NCBI RefSeq assembly: GCF_012184385.1
Contig: NZ_VSRL01000061.1
Location: 1 to 39,790, forward strand
Direction: 5' to 3'
DNA: 39,790 bases
DNA from: Lentzea indica
GTDB lineage: Bacteria > Actinomycetota > Actinomycetes > Mycobacteriales > Pseudonocardiaceae
Shown here: positions 7,220-16,646 of the stretch, piece by piece
Layout: every line of letters begins with the position of its first letter
Position numbering within the stretch: the first letter of the stretch is position 1
Position numbers and translations under genes: made by a program
The notes under the pieces: model-generated
Told to the model about the DNA's origin: nothing
Databases searched by the model: none
What the model saw: only the letters and a program-made list of their open reading frames with translations

Positions 7220-9064
7220 TCACCTGCCTGGGTAAGTGATGTTCGGCCTCGGCGGCCGGCTCATGCCGGCGCCCAGGAAGTAGTCGACGTGGTGGGACTG
7301 CATGTAGCCCTTGAGCGTCATGGCGTTGCGGTAGGCGGGGTTGTGCGGCAGCGTGTAAAGCCTTGTGCTCGTGGGGTGGTTGGTGGTGAAGATGATCAGC
7401 TGGTTGTAGCTCGCGTTGGTGTACACGGCTTCCTCACGCCAGTCGCCGAGGATGTCGCCGTAGAAGGTCGGCTGCACTTCCTGGCTCGCGTCGACCGCGC
7501 CGTAGCTCGAGGTGGTGAGCAGCCGTTGCAGGCTGTTGGTGGGCTTGGGGTTGTTCGGGTCCCACTTCTCGAACTTGCCGTCGTTGAGCAGTTCCATCGT
7601 GGTGTCGCCGTCCCACCACAGGCCCAGTTGCGGCCACGGCCTCAGCGAGGTGTTCGGTTCGGTGAGGCGATTGGTGGAGGCGTTGTAGAGGCCGGAGAAG
7701 GACCAGACCTCCATGCCGGGGAACCGCGGGTCGATGTCGCCCGCCATGCCACGTCCCACGTCGGCGGTGCCGGACGCGGTGTGCCGCCAGATGATGGAGC
7801 CGTTTGCGGCGTCGTAGTAGTACTCGCGCAGACCACTGGGGTTGTCCTGCTGGACGCCGTAGCCTTGCAGGCCCGGGCGGCTGGGATCCATCTTGGCGAT
7901 GTGGAAGCGGTCGCCGTGGATGACGCCCGAGGGGCCCAGGGAGTACCGCAGGGTGCCGTTTCCGTTGAGCACGAACCCGATCTCGCCGACCTCGTCGGTG
8001 CCGTCGCCGTTGACGTCGATGACGCGGGTGTTGTGCCCGTCGGGTGCGTTCTGGTTGCCGCGCAGCCACTTCCACTGCTGGGTCAGCGACTGGCCGTCGA
8101 ACTGCCAGGCGCCCATCATGAGGTTGAACCCACCGTTGCCGACCCGGTTCTTCATGAAGGCGACCAGACTGGGCCGCGTACCGTCGAGGTGGCCCACGCC
8201 GAACCGGGCGTACATCGGGCCGTCCCGCAGGTAGTCCGTCGGCACGGGAGCCGTGGCGCGGGGCGCCCCGGTCATGCCATCGAGAACCGCGATGAACTGA
8301 CGGTTGTTGTCGCTGTTGGTGAAGGTGATGCCGTTGCCGAACCGGACACCGTTGGCGATCCGCACGGCGACCTCGGCGCGGCCGTCGCTGTCGAAGTCGT
8401 AGACGGTGACGCCGTCGTTGTGGCCGACGTCGATCGTGGACGATCCACCCTCGATGTTGTTCTGGTTGGTGCTGTTCGGTCCCATGTTGACCGACCAGAG
8501 GAGCTGGCCGTCACGCCGGTAGGCCTCGAGGGTCTGCGGCGACGTCTGGCGGTCCAGGACGTAGTCGTACTCACCGTCGCCGTCGAGGTCGCCGACCCAG
8601 ACGAACTTCACCGGGCCGCCGGCGCGCAGTGGTACCCGGACGACCGGCTCGACGGCGTGGTTGGCGGTCAGCGTGAAGGCGCCGCTCGGTGGCTGCTCCG
8701 CGCCGTTGATCACGGGCCGCACCCGGTAGCTGTTCGGCCGGGTCAGGTCCGCCGTCGAGTCGGTGAAGTTGGTGCCTCCGGTCAGGACCGCGGAGTTGAG
8801 CTTGACCTCCTGGCCACCGGCAGTGGACCTGTACACGTTGAACCCGATGCCGTCCGGGTCGAGGCCCAGCAGCCGCCACGAGACCAGCACAGCGGTGTTG
8901 CTCGACCGCACGGCGACTACGCCGCGGCCGAGGTTCTCCATCGGTCTGGCGGCCGCCTGCGCGACGCCGTCGGGCGGCGCCGCGTTGACCGTGGAGGCCG
9001 TCGCCGTCGCGGACAGCAGGACGACCACGGCTGCGGCTGTCGAGACCTTTTTGGACAGTTTCAT
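7220..9064 (-). CDS. Secreted rhamnogalacturonan lyase, PL11
   Basis: This 614-residue protein has a signal peptide (about 1-28), a small beta-sandwich with the family-typical R-P-M-E-N-L-G-R-G-V-V start (about 38-130), and an eight-bladed propeller with repeated calcium-binding motifs such as D-L-D-G-D-G, D-F-D-S-D-G and D-V-N-G-D-G. The C-terminal F-L-G-A-G-M-S-R-P-P-R-P-N-I signature is characteristic of YesW/YesX-type PL11. The enzyme cleaves the Rha-GalA backbone of RG-I by beta-elimination. The ATG at 9064 is fixed by a GGGAGG ribosome site; the frame stays open upstream but that stretch is the shadow of the PL26 gene. Its stop is 4 bp before the PL9 start. A CBM35-bearing, frameshifted paralogue lies at 32497. 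Confidence 0.93.
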   Translation of the reverse strand: MKLSKKVSTAAAVVVLLSATATASTVNAAPPDGVAQAAARPMENLGRGVVAVRSSNTAVLVSWRLLGLDPDGIGFNVYRSTAGGQEVKLNSAVLTGGTNFTDSTADLTRPNSYRVRPVINGAEQPPSGAFTLTANHAVEPVVRVPLRAGGPVKFVWVGDLDGDGEYDYVLDRQTSPQTLEAYRRDGQLLWSVNMGPNSTNQNNIEGGSSTIDVGHNDGVTVYDFDSDGRAEVAVRIANGVRFGNGITFTNSDNNRQFIAVLDGMTGAPRATAPVPTDYLRDGPMYARFGVGHLDGTRPSLVAFMKNRVGNGGFNLMMGAWQFDGQSLTQQWKWLRGNQNAPDGHNTRVIDVNGDGTDEVGEIGFVLNGNGTLRYSLGPSGVIHGDRFHIAKMDPSRPGLQGYGVQQDNPSGLREYYYDAANGSIIWRHTASGTADVGRGMAGDIDPRFPGMEVWSFSGLYNASTNRLTEPNTSLRPWPQLGLWWDGDTTMELLNDGKFEKWDPNNPKPTNSLQRLLTTSSYGAVDASQEVQPTFYGDILGDWREEAVYTNASYNQLIIFTTNHPTSTRLYTLPHNPAYRNAMTLKGYMQSHHVDYFLGAGMSRPPRPNITYPGR

Positions 9065-9101
9065 GAATCCTCCCTGTGCAGGGTCAGGGCGGGGTGCAGG
9101 G

Positions 9102-11825
9102 TCAGGGCAGGTGATCACCGACCAGCGCCAGGCACTGGATCGCGGCCAAGCCGTACTGCGCGGAGGCGTTCGTGGACACGAAGCTCGCCTCGTCCACCGG
9201 TTTGAGCACGGCCGGGCCGTCGACCCGCACCGTTCTCCAGGGTGCGTTGCGCGGATAACCGGCGTGGCCCGTGTAGAACTCCTGCCACGCTCTGGAGGCC
9301 AGCGCGGCGTTGCCGGTCTTCGCCGCGGCGTACGCGCTGAGCCGGGAGTGGGCCTGCCGCAGGTTCTGGTTGCCGAACGACTGACCGGTCTCGGCCTTCT
9401 GTTCCTCGGCTGTGGCGTTGTACAGCCGGCAGTACTGCAACCAGGCGCTGTTGAACTCCGGGATGTCGAGCAGGGCGACGAGCTCACTGCAAATCTCGAC
9501 CAGGCCGAACACCGCGCCGAGCGAGCCCACGGAGACGGCCGGTTTCGCCGGCGCGAATGCTCCGGTGTCCAGGTCGTACAGTCCGCTGCCCTGGACGAAA
9601 CCGTTGGGCAGCGCCCCGATGGTGCGGGCACCCGCCTGCAGCTTGCGCAGCGCGACCGGGTCTCCGCCGCGCTCCCACTCGGTGAGGAAGGCGGCGGCGA
9701 GACCGCTCCAGTCGGTGCCGAGCGAGACGGACAAGGCGTGCGGATCCGGTTCGTAGGGCTCGGTTCGGATCTTGCGGATCGGGTCGAGCACGAGGAACGT
9801 CCGGTCACCGTCGACGAGGTCGCGCATCAGGTCGCCGACCCGTTCGTCGGCGGTGAGGAAGTAGTAGAACCGGCGGTACGCGGCCGTGCTGATCCGCAGC
9901 TGCTTGGCGCTGTCCGCCCAGTGCTGCACGCCGTGCCTGGTGCCGAGGTCGCGCCACTTGCCCAGGTGGTAGACGTCCACCTCGCCGGTGTGCCGGGTCA
10001 TGGCCTCGGCGAACCGGAACACGTCGGCGCGCCCGGACCGCAGGTACTGGTACCACAGCCACAGATCCGGTGAGAGTTCGGAGTTGTCCCAGGCGTACCC
10101 GCCGATGTCGTACCGCCACACGTGCCGGTCGGAGTCGTAGGTGTGCATGATGTCGCCGTAGTTCCAGAACCCGTACCAGCTGCGCTGCTCGACCTGGCCG
10201 CGGTGGTGGTCGAAGAGGAAGTCCAGCCGGTCCTCGATCTCCCGCCGCGCCGGTGTGCTGCGGTCGACCGGGCTCCAGTCCCCGAAGACACCGACGCCGT
10301 GCAGGTGGGCAGGTGGAGCGACGATCAACGGTGGTGTGCGGACGGCCGCGGCCAGCTGGGCGAACCGCTCGGCGGACGGTGTGGCTCCCAGTGCCCAGAA
10401 CGACAACTCGGTGGTGCGGGCGATCCCGTACGGCGTGCCGAAGCCGGGTTCGTAGTCCTCGTAGGTGATCTCCAGCCCTTCCAGCTGTTCGGGGTAGGTG
10501 TCCTGGCCCATCCCGTCGTGGTAGAAGCGCAGGTCCATCGGGGTGGCGTCGGGCGACCAGAGCCACATCGTCACCTCGGCGGTCTCCCCCGCCGCACCGC
10601 GGACGTCGAGCTGCGTGGGGTGCAGCTGCCAGAAGTCGCGCATGCCGAACGCGAATCCTCCGCTGATCCCGCCGACGTAACCGAGGCCGGATGCCCGGCC
10701 TCCGGAGTCCACCTGGATCCAGCCGTGGCCCGCGCGGGTGCGTTTGCGGATGTCGAAGCAGCCCTCGGACAACTGCCGCAGGCTGTAGTCGCCCCAGGCC
10801 GGGATGTACTGCAGCCGACTGCTCACACGGGTGTCCCAAGTGGACACAGGAGGTGTTGCTCGTCCGGCGATCTGCGCCTCCCGCACCGCCGCGCCGGGAT
10901 CGCGGCGCAGACCGGTGATACCGCGAACGGCCTCGCCGAGCACGCCGTCACCATCACCGGCGAACCGCACGTGACGGTCGTGCGGCTGATCGGTCATCGG
11001 CACCTGGAAGCGGACACCCAGGCCGGAGATGAAGTCCTTGTTGGCGTCGCCGTCGAAGACGAACGTGTGCACCATGCGGATTCCGTCGCTGCCCGCGTAC
11101 AGATAGAGCCGGATGGTGAACGGCAGCCACGCCCGAAGGCCCCGGTCGGCGCGGTGTACGCCCTCGACACGCACCACGGCGCGAACCGGGCCACGTTGCT
11201 CGACGGTCACCGCACGGATGTCGGCGGTGAACCGCTCGGTGCGCACCACCTCAGGCGCGTCGTCCGCGGTGTTCTTGCGCAGGCAGACCAGGGTGCCGCC
11301 GGTGGCGATGGCCCGGTCTCCCCTGGAGATCGACGGAACCAGGACGCGCCCGCGGCGAGCGATCCGGCAACGGATGACACCGGTGTCGACGTCGATCTCC
11401 TTGCGGTTCTCGCTGATCCGCAACGGGGCGGCGGGCGCGGCCGGCTTTCCGGTGCGCAGCAGGTACTCCCGCGCAGGCGCGACCTCCGTGCCGATCGCGT
11501 GTGCGGTCCACTTGACCGTCCCGTCCGGCCAGAAACCGGTCGGCCACGACTGCACGGGCACGGCCTGGCCCGCGGCGGTGGTGAGGGACAACTCGCTGCC
11601 TTTGGGCAGGGCACCCCGTGGCCACGGCACTCCCCAGGTGGTGCCCACAAGCGCCTGAGGCGCCTCGCTTTCCAGCCAGCGCAGTGGCACCCCCGCGTCC
11701 GCGGCGGGGATCGGCGGCGGCTGACCGCCCAGTGCGGCGCCGGCTTGCGCCGGTGCGCGCAGTCCGCTTGCCGCGCCGGTCATCGCGACGCCCACCAGGA
11801 GAGTGCGGCGAGACAGTTCGGGCAT
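9102..11825 (-). CDS. Tat-exported exo-rhamnogalacturonan lyase family protein (PL26 / PcRGLX-YetA-like)
   Basis: The 907-residue protein begins with a twin-arginine signal (S-R-R-T-L-L-V-G). It matches the three-part architecture of PcRGLX/YetA proteins: an N-terminal beta/RIFT-barrel region that starts with the P-L-R-W-L-E and G-V-P-W-P-R-G motifs, a central beta-sandwich, and a large C-terminal (alpha/alpha)-barrel with W-Y-G-F-W-N-Y-G-D and W-D-N-S-E-L. Family members characterised as PL26 remove Delta-GalA-Rha disaccharides from the non-reducing end of RG-I. The ATG is preceded by GGTGGAGGG. It is first in the lyase unit, with an AAACGTTT operator about 25 bp upstream. The PL11 gene starts 37 bp downstream. 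Activity is inferred from family only. Confidence 0.86.
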   Translation of the reverse strand: MPELSRRTLLVGVAMTGAASGLRAPAQAGAALGGQPPPIPAADAGVPLRWLESEAPQALVGTTWGVPWPRGALPKGSELSLTTAAGQAVPVQSWPTGFWPDGTVKWTAHAIGTEVAPAREYLLRTGKPAAPAAPLRISENRKEIDVDTGVIRCRIARRGRVLVPSISRGDRAIATGGTLVCLRKNTADDAPEVVRTERFTADIRAVTVEQRGPVRAVVRVEGVHRADRGLRAWLPFTIRLYLYAGSDGIRMVHTFVFDGDANKDFISGLGVRFQVPMTDQPHDRHVRFAGDGDGVLGEAVRGITGLRRDPGAAVREAQIAGRATPPVSTWDTRVSSRLQYIPAWGDYSLRQLSEGCFDIRKRTRAGHGWIQVDSGGRASGLGYVGGISGGFAFGMRDFWQLHPTQLDVRGAAGETAEVTMWLWSPDATPMDLRFYHDGMGQDTYPEQLEGLEITYEDYEPGFGTPYGIARTTELSFWALGATPSAERFAQLAAAVRTPPLIVAPPAHLHGVGVFGDWSPVDRSTPARREIEDRLDFLFDHHRGQVEQRSWYGFWNYGDIMHTYDSDRHVWRYDIGGYAWDNSELSPDLWLWYQYLRSGRADVFRFAEAMTRHTGEVDVYHLGKWRDLGTRHGVQHWADSAKQLRISTAAYRRFYYFLTADERVGDLMRDLVDGDRTFLVLDPIRKIRTEPYEPDPHALSVSLGTDWSGLAAAFLTEWERGGDPVALRKLQAGARTIGALPNGFVQGSGLYDLDTGAFAPAKPAVSVGSLGAVFGLVEICSELVALLDIPEFNSAWLQYCRLYNATAEEQKAETGQSFGNQNLRQAHSRLSAYAAAKTGNAALASRAWQEFYTGHAGYPRNAPWRTVRVDGPAVLKPVDEASFVSTNASAQYGLAAIQCLALVGDHLP

Positions 11826-11850
11826 CGTTGCCCTCCACCTGAGCCGGAGT

Positions 11851-11862
11851 TGAAACGTTTAC
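11851..11862. promoter_or_regulatory. LacI-type operator upstream of PL26 lyase unit
   Basis: TGAAACGTTTAC has the perfect palindromic core AAACGTTT. It lies 26-37 bp before the PL26 start, inside the divergent promoter region shared with the DUF2264 gene. Its centre is 130 bp from that of the second site at 11982. Confidence 0.62.
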
Positions 11863-11939
11863 TATCGCTGAGGCAGCGAACCAAGGATTTCTTGATCGTG
11901 TCAATACCGTCTTCCGGTTTTTCGTTGCCAGCAACGATA

Positions 11940-11968
11940 TTGACCGCGTGGCGACTCGACCCTAGATT
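11940..11968 (+). promoter_or_regulatory. Predicted promoter of the DUF2264-LacI unit
   Basis: TTGACC (11940-11945) and TAGATT (11963-11968) are separated by exactly 17 bp, a good sigma-A/HrdB-type pair. The operator at 11982-11993 falls just past the expected transcription start, which would suit repression. Confidence 0.5.
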
Positions 11969-11981
11969 CGATTCATCGATA

Positions 11982-11993
11982 CAAACGGTTTAA
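11982..11993. promoter_or_regulatory. LacI-type operator upstream of DUF2264 gene
   Basis: CAAACGGTTTAA is a near-palindrome around CG with the locus-wide AANCGNTT core. It sits 29 bp before the GTG start at 12023. Confidence 0.6.
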
Positions 11994-12022
11994 CTCGAAT
12001 TCGACTTCCTTCGACTGACGGA

Positions 12023-13932
12023 GTGCTGTCGCCCTACACGGGGTGGACCAGGACGCACTGGGAAGCAGTGGCCGATCACCTGCTGGACGCCGTGACGCCC
12101 TACGCCACACCGGGCGGCGCCCAGTACCGGCTGCCAGGCCGACCGGGCCGCGCGGGCCTGGACAGTGACGGTTTGGAGGGCTACGCAAGGACTTTCCTGC
12201 TCGCGGCCTTCCGCATCGCCGGTGCCGGTGGTGACGTGCCCGCGGAGCTCATCGAGCGGTATGCCGACGGCCTCGCCCACGGCACCGACCCCGGCCACCG
12301 GTACGCCTGGCCGGTGCCCGCTGACTGCTCGCAACAACTCGTGGAAGCGGCTTCGATCGCGCTGGCACTGCACGAGACCCGTCGATGGCTGTTCGACCGG
12401 TTCGACTCCTCAGTGCAGGAACGTGTCGTCGACTGGCTCGCCGCCGCGGCGGGCAAGCGGACCTGGCAGAGCAACTGGGTGCTGTTCCCCGTGATGGTTC
12501 AGCAGTTCCTCGCGAGCGTCGGCGCACCGCACGACCCGGCCGGGATCTCCGATGGACTCGACCGGATCGAACAGTGGTACGTCGGCGACGGCTGGTACAC
12601 CGACGGCGCCGGGCGAAGCTTCGACTACTACGCGGGATGGGCGCTGCACCTGTACCCGTTGCTGTGGGCCCGGATGTCGGGCGACCGGCAACGTGGCGAT
12701 GTGTACCGGGAGCGGCTGCGCCTGTTCCTGGAGCAGTACCAGCACATGTTCGCCGGTGACGGCGCACCGGTCCATCAGGGGCGGTCGCTGTGCTACCGGT
12801 TCGCCTGCGTTGCGCCGCTGTGGCTGGGCGAGCTGATGGACGCGACGCTGTTGCCCACCGGCCGCTCCCGGCGGATCGCCAGCGGCGTGCTGCGGCACTT
12901 CGTCGAGCGCGGCGTGCCGGACGAGCACGGCCTGCTCAGCCTCGGCTGGTACGACCGTTTCCTGCCGAGCACGCAGCACTACTCCGGCCCGGCCTCACCG
13001 TACTGGGCCAGCAAGGCGTTTCTCGGACTGCTACTGCCCGCAGACCATCCGGTGTGGACAGTTCCCGAGTACGCCGCGCCGATCGACGACGGTGACCAGG
13101 TCGTCGCGATGCCGGGCCCCGGCTGGCTGCTGCACGCCACCCGCCACGACGGGGTGGTGCGCGTGGTCAACCACGGCAGCGACCGCGCGCGTCACCTGCC
13201 CGCTGACGGGATCGACGACCCGCACTACACCCGCTTCGGGTACGCGTCGCATACAGCTCCCGAAGTCGGTGAAGATGCCCGTGTGCGGGCGGTGGACGGT
13301 CATCTCGCGGTGATCGGGCCAGACGGCGTCGTCTCTCGCCGTCGGCGCATCGAGCCGATCGCGGTCCACGACCGGTTCGCCGCGTCGGCCTACGAGGACG
13401 GCCCGGTGCGGGTGCAGACGGCGTCGATCGTGCGCGGACCGTGGGAGTGCGCGTCCACCGCGTGACCGCCCCGCCTGGCCACGTCGTCCGGGACGGCGGC
13501 TACGCGCTGGCCGGTCCTCGCCCGCCGATGGTGCGCACCGGTCACCGATGGAGCCAGGTCGGTTTGCCGGACGGCCTGACCAGCGTCGTGGTCGCCCTGC
13601 ACGGTTTCCGTGCGGCCACTACCACCGAAGCCTTGGACGCCAACGCGTTCGGCGTGTGTTCCGGCACGCCGTACCTGGTGACGCTTGATCATCCTGGCGG
13701 AAGCGCTGTCTACGTCTCGCTGATCGTGCTCACCGGCGATCGGGTCGATCCCGCCGTGCTGCGAGATTCGGTCACCGCGTCCGTTGCCGGCGACCGAGCC
13801 ACGGTGCGACTGCCGGACGGGGAGCGGATCGAGGTGGTGCTCGGTGCCCAGGTCACCTACGCGCGCTATCCGGCGGACGGCGCGCCTGTGCGCTGGCCAG
13901 CGGACGATGCCGCCGCTACGGGGTATAAATGA
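12023..13932 (+). pseudogene. DUF2264 family protein, single-base frameshift near 13447
   Basis: Translation from GTG 12023 runs 480 residues to a TGA at 13463-13465. It covers the alpha-helical DUF2264 domain (T-R-T-H-W-E-A-V-A-D-H-L-L, D-G-L-E-G-Y-A-R-T-F, S-F-D-Y-Y-A-G-W) and the start of the beta-rich C-terminal domain. The rest of that domain (162 codons) continues in another frame to 13932. Inserting one G between 13447 and 13448 gives G-P-W-E-V-R-V-H-R-V and a single 636-residue ORF, close to the family's usual size. So either the gene has lost a base or the read has. DUF2264 proteins are common in polysaccharide loci; I recall links to GH154-type beta-glucuronidases, unverified. There is no signal peptide, so it is probably cytoplasmic. 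The start is weakly supported (GACGGA abuts the GTG), but conserved residues begin within 10 codons. Confidence 0.75.
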
Positions 13933-13936
13933 TTCA

Positions 13937-13948
13937 GTAACCGTTTTC
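13937..13948. promoter_or_regulatory. LacI-type operator upstream of LacI regulator 1
   Basis: GTAACCGTTTTC, read on the other strand as GAAAACGGTTAC, has the AANCGNTT core. It is nearly the same as the site at 21327 (AAAACGGTTAC shared). It lies 47 bp before the LacI start and 13 bp after a TATAAA (13924-13929) that could serve as a -10. This suggests autoregulation. Confidence 0.55.
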
Positions 13949-13994
13949 TGAAACAATGCTCCCGGTTGCGGGGTCACGGAAGGGCCGGTGGACG

Positions 13995-15065
13995 ATGACG
14001 CGGCGGGCGAGCGAGCCAGCGGACGGCCGGCGGCGGTCCACGATCCGCGAGGTGGCGGACCGGGCCGGCGTGTCCGTGGCCACCGTCTCGCGCATCCTGA
14101 GCGGCGACTACCCGGCCTCCCCCGCCACCCGCAAGCGTGTCATGCGCGCCGTCGAGGAACTCGACTACGTGGCCAACGCCCACGCCCGTGCGCTCGCGGG
14201 CACGTCCGCCAAGAGCATCGCCATCGTGCTCAACTCGGTGATCTCGCCGCACTACGCGCATGTCGCGCAGGGCGTGGAGGCCCAGACCGCCGTCGAAGGC
14301 CGGCTGTGCCTGATCGGCACCACCGGCGGCGACGCCGAGCGTGAGCTCGCCATGGTGAAGTTCATGCGGGAGCAGCACGCCGAGGCGGTCATCCTGGTCG
14401 GCAACGTGGTGGCCGACGAGAAGTACCGCAAGCGCATGGGCCAGTACGCGCACGCCCTGACCGCGATCGGTTCCCGGCTGGTGCTGTGCGGCCGCCCGCC
14501 GCTCGGCCCGGACGTGCCCGCGGTCGTCGTGGAGTACGACAACGCCGGTGGCGCGTTCGCGGCGACCAGCCACCTGCTGTCCGCCGGACACGAGCGGATC
14601 CTGTGCCTCGGCAGGCGTCCCGGCTACACCACGCAGGAAGGCCGGGTGGCCGGGTACCGCCAGGCGCTGGCCGCGCACCGCGTGCCGCACGACCCCGCGC
14701 TCGAGGTCGAGGGCACGACGATGGAGTGGCACGAGGGCTACCGGATGATGAAGGAGCGGCTGGCCACCGGTCCTCGCGACTTCACCGCGGTCTTCGCCCT
14801 CAACGACCTCATCGCCGGCGGCGCCTGCCGGGCACTGATCGAGCACGGGCTCAGGGTGCCCGACGACGTGTCGATGGTGGGATTCGACGATCTGCAGCCC
14901 TCGCTCGACCTCAACCTGACCACTGTGCACCTGCCGCACGAGGAGATCGGGCGCACCGCCGTGCGCCTCGCACTGGAGCACGAGGCACGCGGCGGCACAC
15001 CTCCGCACGTCGTTCTCGGGACACATCTGGTGATCCGCGACTCTGTCCGTCCCCGCGTGTCCTGA
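13995..15065 (+). CDS. LacI-family transcriptional regulator (regulator 1)
   Basis: The 356-residue protein has an N-terminal LacI helix-turn-helix (about 15-36; V-A-D-R-A-G-V-S-V-A-T-V-S-R-I-L), a hinge with N-A-H-A-R-A-L, and a periplasmic-binding-like sugar sensor domain (about 70-340) ending in the usual V-G-F-D-D segment. The recognition-helix residues are Val-Ala, as in proteins that bind AANCGNTT sites. That motif occurs upstream of this gene and of five other units here, so it is the likely controller of the RG lyase, LplBC and dehydrogenase genes. The inducer is probably an RG-I or galactan oligosaccharide (inference). I chose ATG 13995 because GGTGGA precedes it; an ATG at 13956 would add a poorly conserved 13-residue extension. 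It follows the DUF2264 gene by 62 bp. Confidence 0.88.
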   Translation: MTRRASEPADGRRRSTIREVADRAGVSVATVSRILSGDYPASPATRKRVMRAVEELDYVANAHARALAGTSAKSIAIVLNSVISPHYAHVAQGVEAQTAVEGRLCLIGTTGGDAERELAMVKFMREQHAEAVILVGNVVADEKYRKRMGQYAHALTAIGSRLVLCGRPPLGPDVPAVVVEYDNAGGAFAATSHLLSAGHERILCLGRRPGYTTQEGRVAGYRQALAAHRVPHDPALEVEGTTMEWHEGYRMMKERLATGPRDFTAVFALNDLIAGGACRALIEHGLRVPDDVSMVGFDDLQPSLDLNLTTVHLPHEEIGRTAVRLALEHEARGGTPPHVVLGTHLVIRDSVRPRVS

Positions 15066-15099
15066 CGCCTTCCGTTCCGCGGCTGCAATCCACGGGATG

Positions 15100-16563
15100 T
15101 CAGGCAGCGGCAGCCACGACGTCGAGGGAGTCGATGTTGGGTAGTCCGACTGCCGTGGTCGGGGTGATCCGGATGGTGTTGCTGCCGTCGTTGAGCGACA
15201 CCGGCACGGACTTGGTCGACCATGCCGACCATGAGCCGGTGGGCTCGAACGACACTGTGGCCACTGTGGTCCCGTTGACGATCACGTTCGCCGGCCGCGT
15301 ATCCGAGCCGTTGGCGAACCGGACGCTTACCGTCGCCGTACCCGCCTCCGCCGGGGTCACCGTGAACTGCGCTGCCGCGCCGACGGCGTTGGCACCGTTG
15401 CAGAACCCGCTGCCCGAATAACCCGCGTGATTCGAATCAATCGTGCCGTCACACACCGCAGGAGCGGACTCCGCCTCGTAACGCTGCCCCGGCTGCGGGC
15501 CGTCAGTGCCCCAGCCGTGCCTGAGTCGGTCAGCGCCAGTGGAGTTGCGGATGCTCACGCTCAGGTTGGTGCCGCTGCCGTGGAGCGCGAACATGGAGTA
15601 CCAGTCGTAGTTCTGTCCGGCGGTGATCTTGCCGCCGAGCGCGGGCCAGTAGACCGCGCCCATGTCGAGTGCCCGCAGGGAGTCGGTGTCCGCGCGGAGG
15701 TACCGGACGAAGTTGTTGGAGCTGTTCGCGTTGTTGTAGTTCAGGCCGGTGTCCATCGGAGCGCCGAACTCGGTCAGGACCGAGCGCGAGGCGCAATTGC
15801 CCAGTCGCTGCCGGAAACTCTGGACCCAGCCGTTGTAGTCCATCTCGCCGTAGAAGAAGGCGTAGTGGTGATAGGACAGGAGCGTCCCGTCGAGACGTGT
15901 GTCGGCGCAGACCGGCCTGACGTCCTGGCTGTAACCGGTGCCGCCCACCAGGATCCGGCCCTTCGGGATCGACGCGCGAGCGTTGATCCACGAGACGGCG
16001 AGGTTGATCCATTGGGAGGCGCTGTAGCCGTGGGGTTCGTTCATCGGCTCGAAATAGACCAGGCTGTTGGAGCCGTACTGGGCAGTGACGGTGTTCCACA
16101 TCGAGTTGAAGGCGTTCATGTTGGTGATCCGGCCGCCAGACGCGGCTCCGTCTTCCCAGTAGGCGAGGATGACCTTGAAGCCTTTGGCGGTAGCGGCGTC
16201 GATCGTGCCGCGGTAGGCGTTCCACCACGACGTACCGACGGTGTGCGTGTTGACCGGCAACCGGACGGTGTTGACGCCGAGTTGGTTCTTGAACCCGTTG
16301 TAGATGGCGTCCGCCTTGGCCCGGACGGTCGAGTAGCTGTCCGACTGGTTCAGGCCGTCGAGGACGAGCGGACCTCTGACGAAGTTGTCGCCACGCACGG
16401 CCCAGTTCACGCCTCTGAACTGGGATGTGTCCGCGCTGGCCGGTGATGCGCCGGTAAGTGCGGCCACCGGCAGTAGAACCAACGTGCTGAGGACGCTGAC
16501 CAGAGTGCGGCGCAGGGAACGGGTGTGAGGTGCTGAGCGTGTGCCGATACCTGTCGGTTGCAT
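15100..16563 (-). CDS. Secreted GH5-family glycosidase with C-terminal CBM35
   Basis: This 487-residue protein has a long Arg-rich signal peptide (to about 46), a GH5-type barrel (about 48-350) and a C-terminal CBM35 (about 360-487, starting Y-E-A-E-S-A-P). The barrel shows F-R-G-V-N-W, R-L-P-V-N, the acid/base Glu176 in P-M-N-E-P-H and the nucleophile Glu265 in L-T-E-F-G-A-P. GH5 is too broad to fix the substrate; locus context suggests a galactan, arabinogalactan or mannan-type target. Some CBM35 modules bind unsaturated uronic acids left by pectin lyases. The ATG at 16563 has no strong ribosome site. It is the last gene of the LplBC-SBP-GH43-GH5 unit and converges with LacI 1, with a 34-bp gap. 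Confidence 0.84.
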   Translation of the reverse strand: MQPTGIGTRSAPHTRSLRRTLVSVLSTLVLLPVAALTGASPASADTSQFRGVNWAVRGDNFVRGPLVLDGLNQSDSYSTVRAKADAIYNGFKNQLGVNTVRLPVNTHTVGTSWWNAYRGTIDAATAKGFKVILAYWEDGAASGGRITNMNAFNSMWNTVTAQYGSNSLVYFEPMNEPHGYSASQWINLAVSWINARASIPKGRILVGGTGYSQDVRPVCADTRLDGTLLSYHHYAFFYGEMDYNGWVQSFRQRLGNCASRSVLTEFGAPMDTGLNYNNANSSNNFVRYLRADTDSLRALDMGAVYWPALGGKITAGQNYDWYSMFALHGSGTNLSVSIRNSTGADRLRHGWGTDGPQPGQRYEAESAPAVCDGTIDSNHAGYSGSGFCNGANAVGAAAQFTVTPAEAGTATVSVRFANGSDTRPANVIVNGTTVATVSFEPTGSWSAWSTKSVPVSLNDGSNTIRITPTTAVGLPNIDSLDVVAAAA

Positions 16564-16646
16564 CTGATTGACCAATCGGGTGCAGGGATGGGTGTGGGCA
16601 GGAGCTTTGTCGTGCGTTGCCGACGGATGCCGTGCTGGTCGCGGAC

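Noticed and set aside
15062..15104. CCTGAC/GTCAGG inverted repeat between LacI 1 and the GH5 gene as a terminator
   Set aside because: The stem is only 6 bp with a loop of over 30 nt and overlaps the GH5 stop; it is too weak to call.
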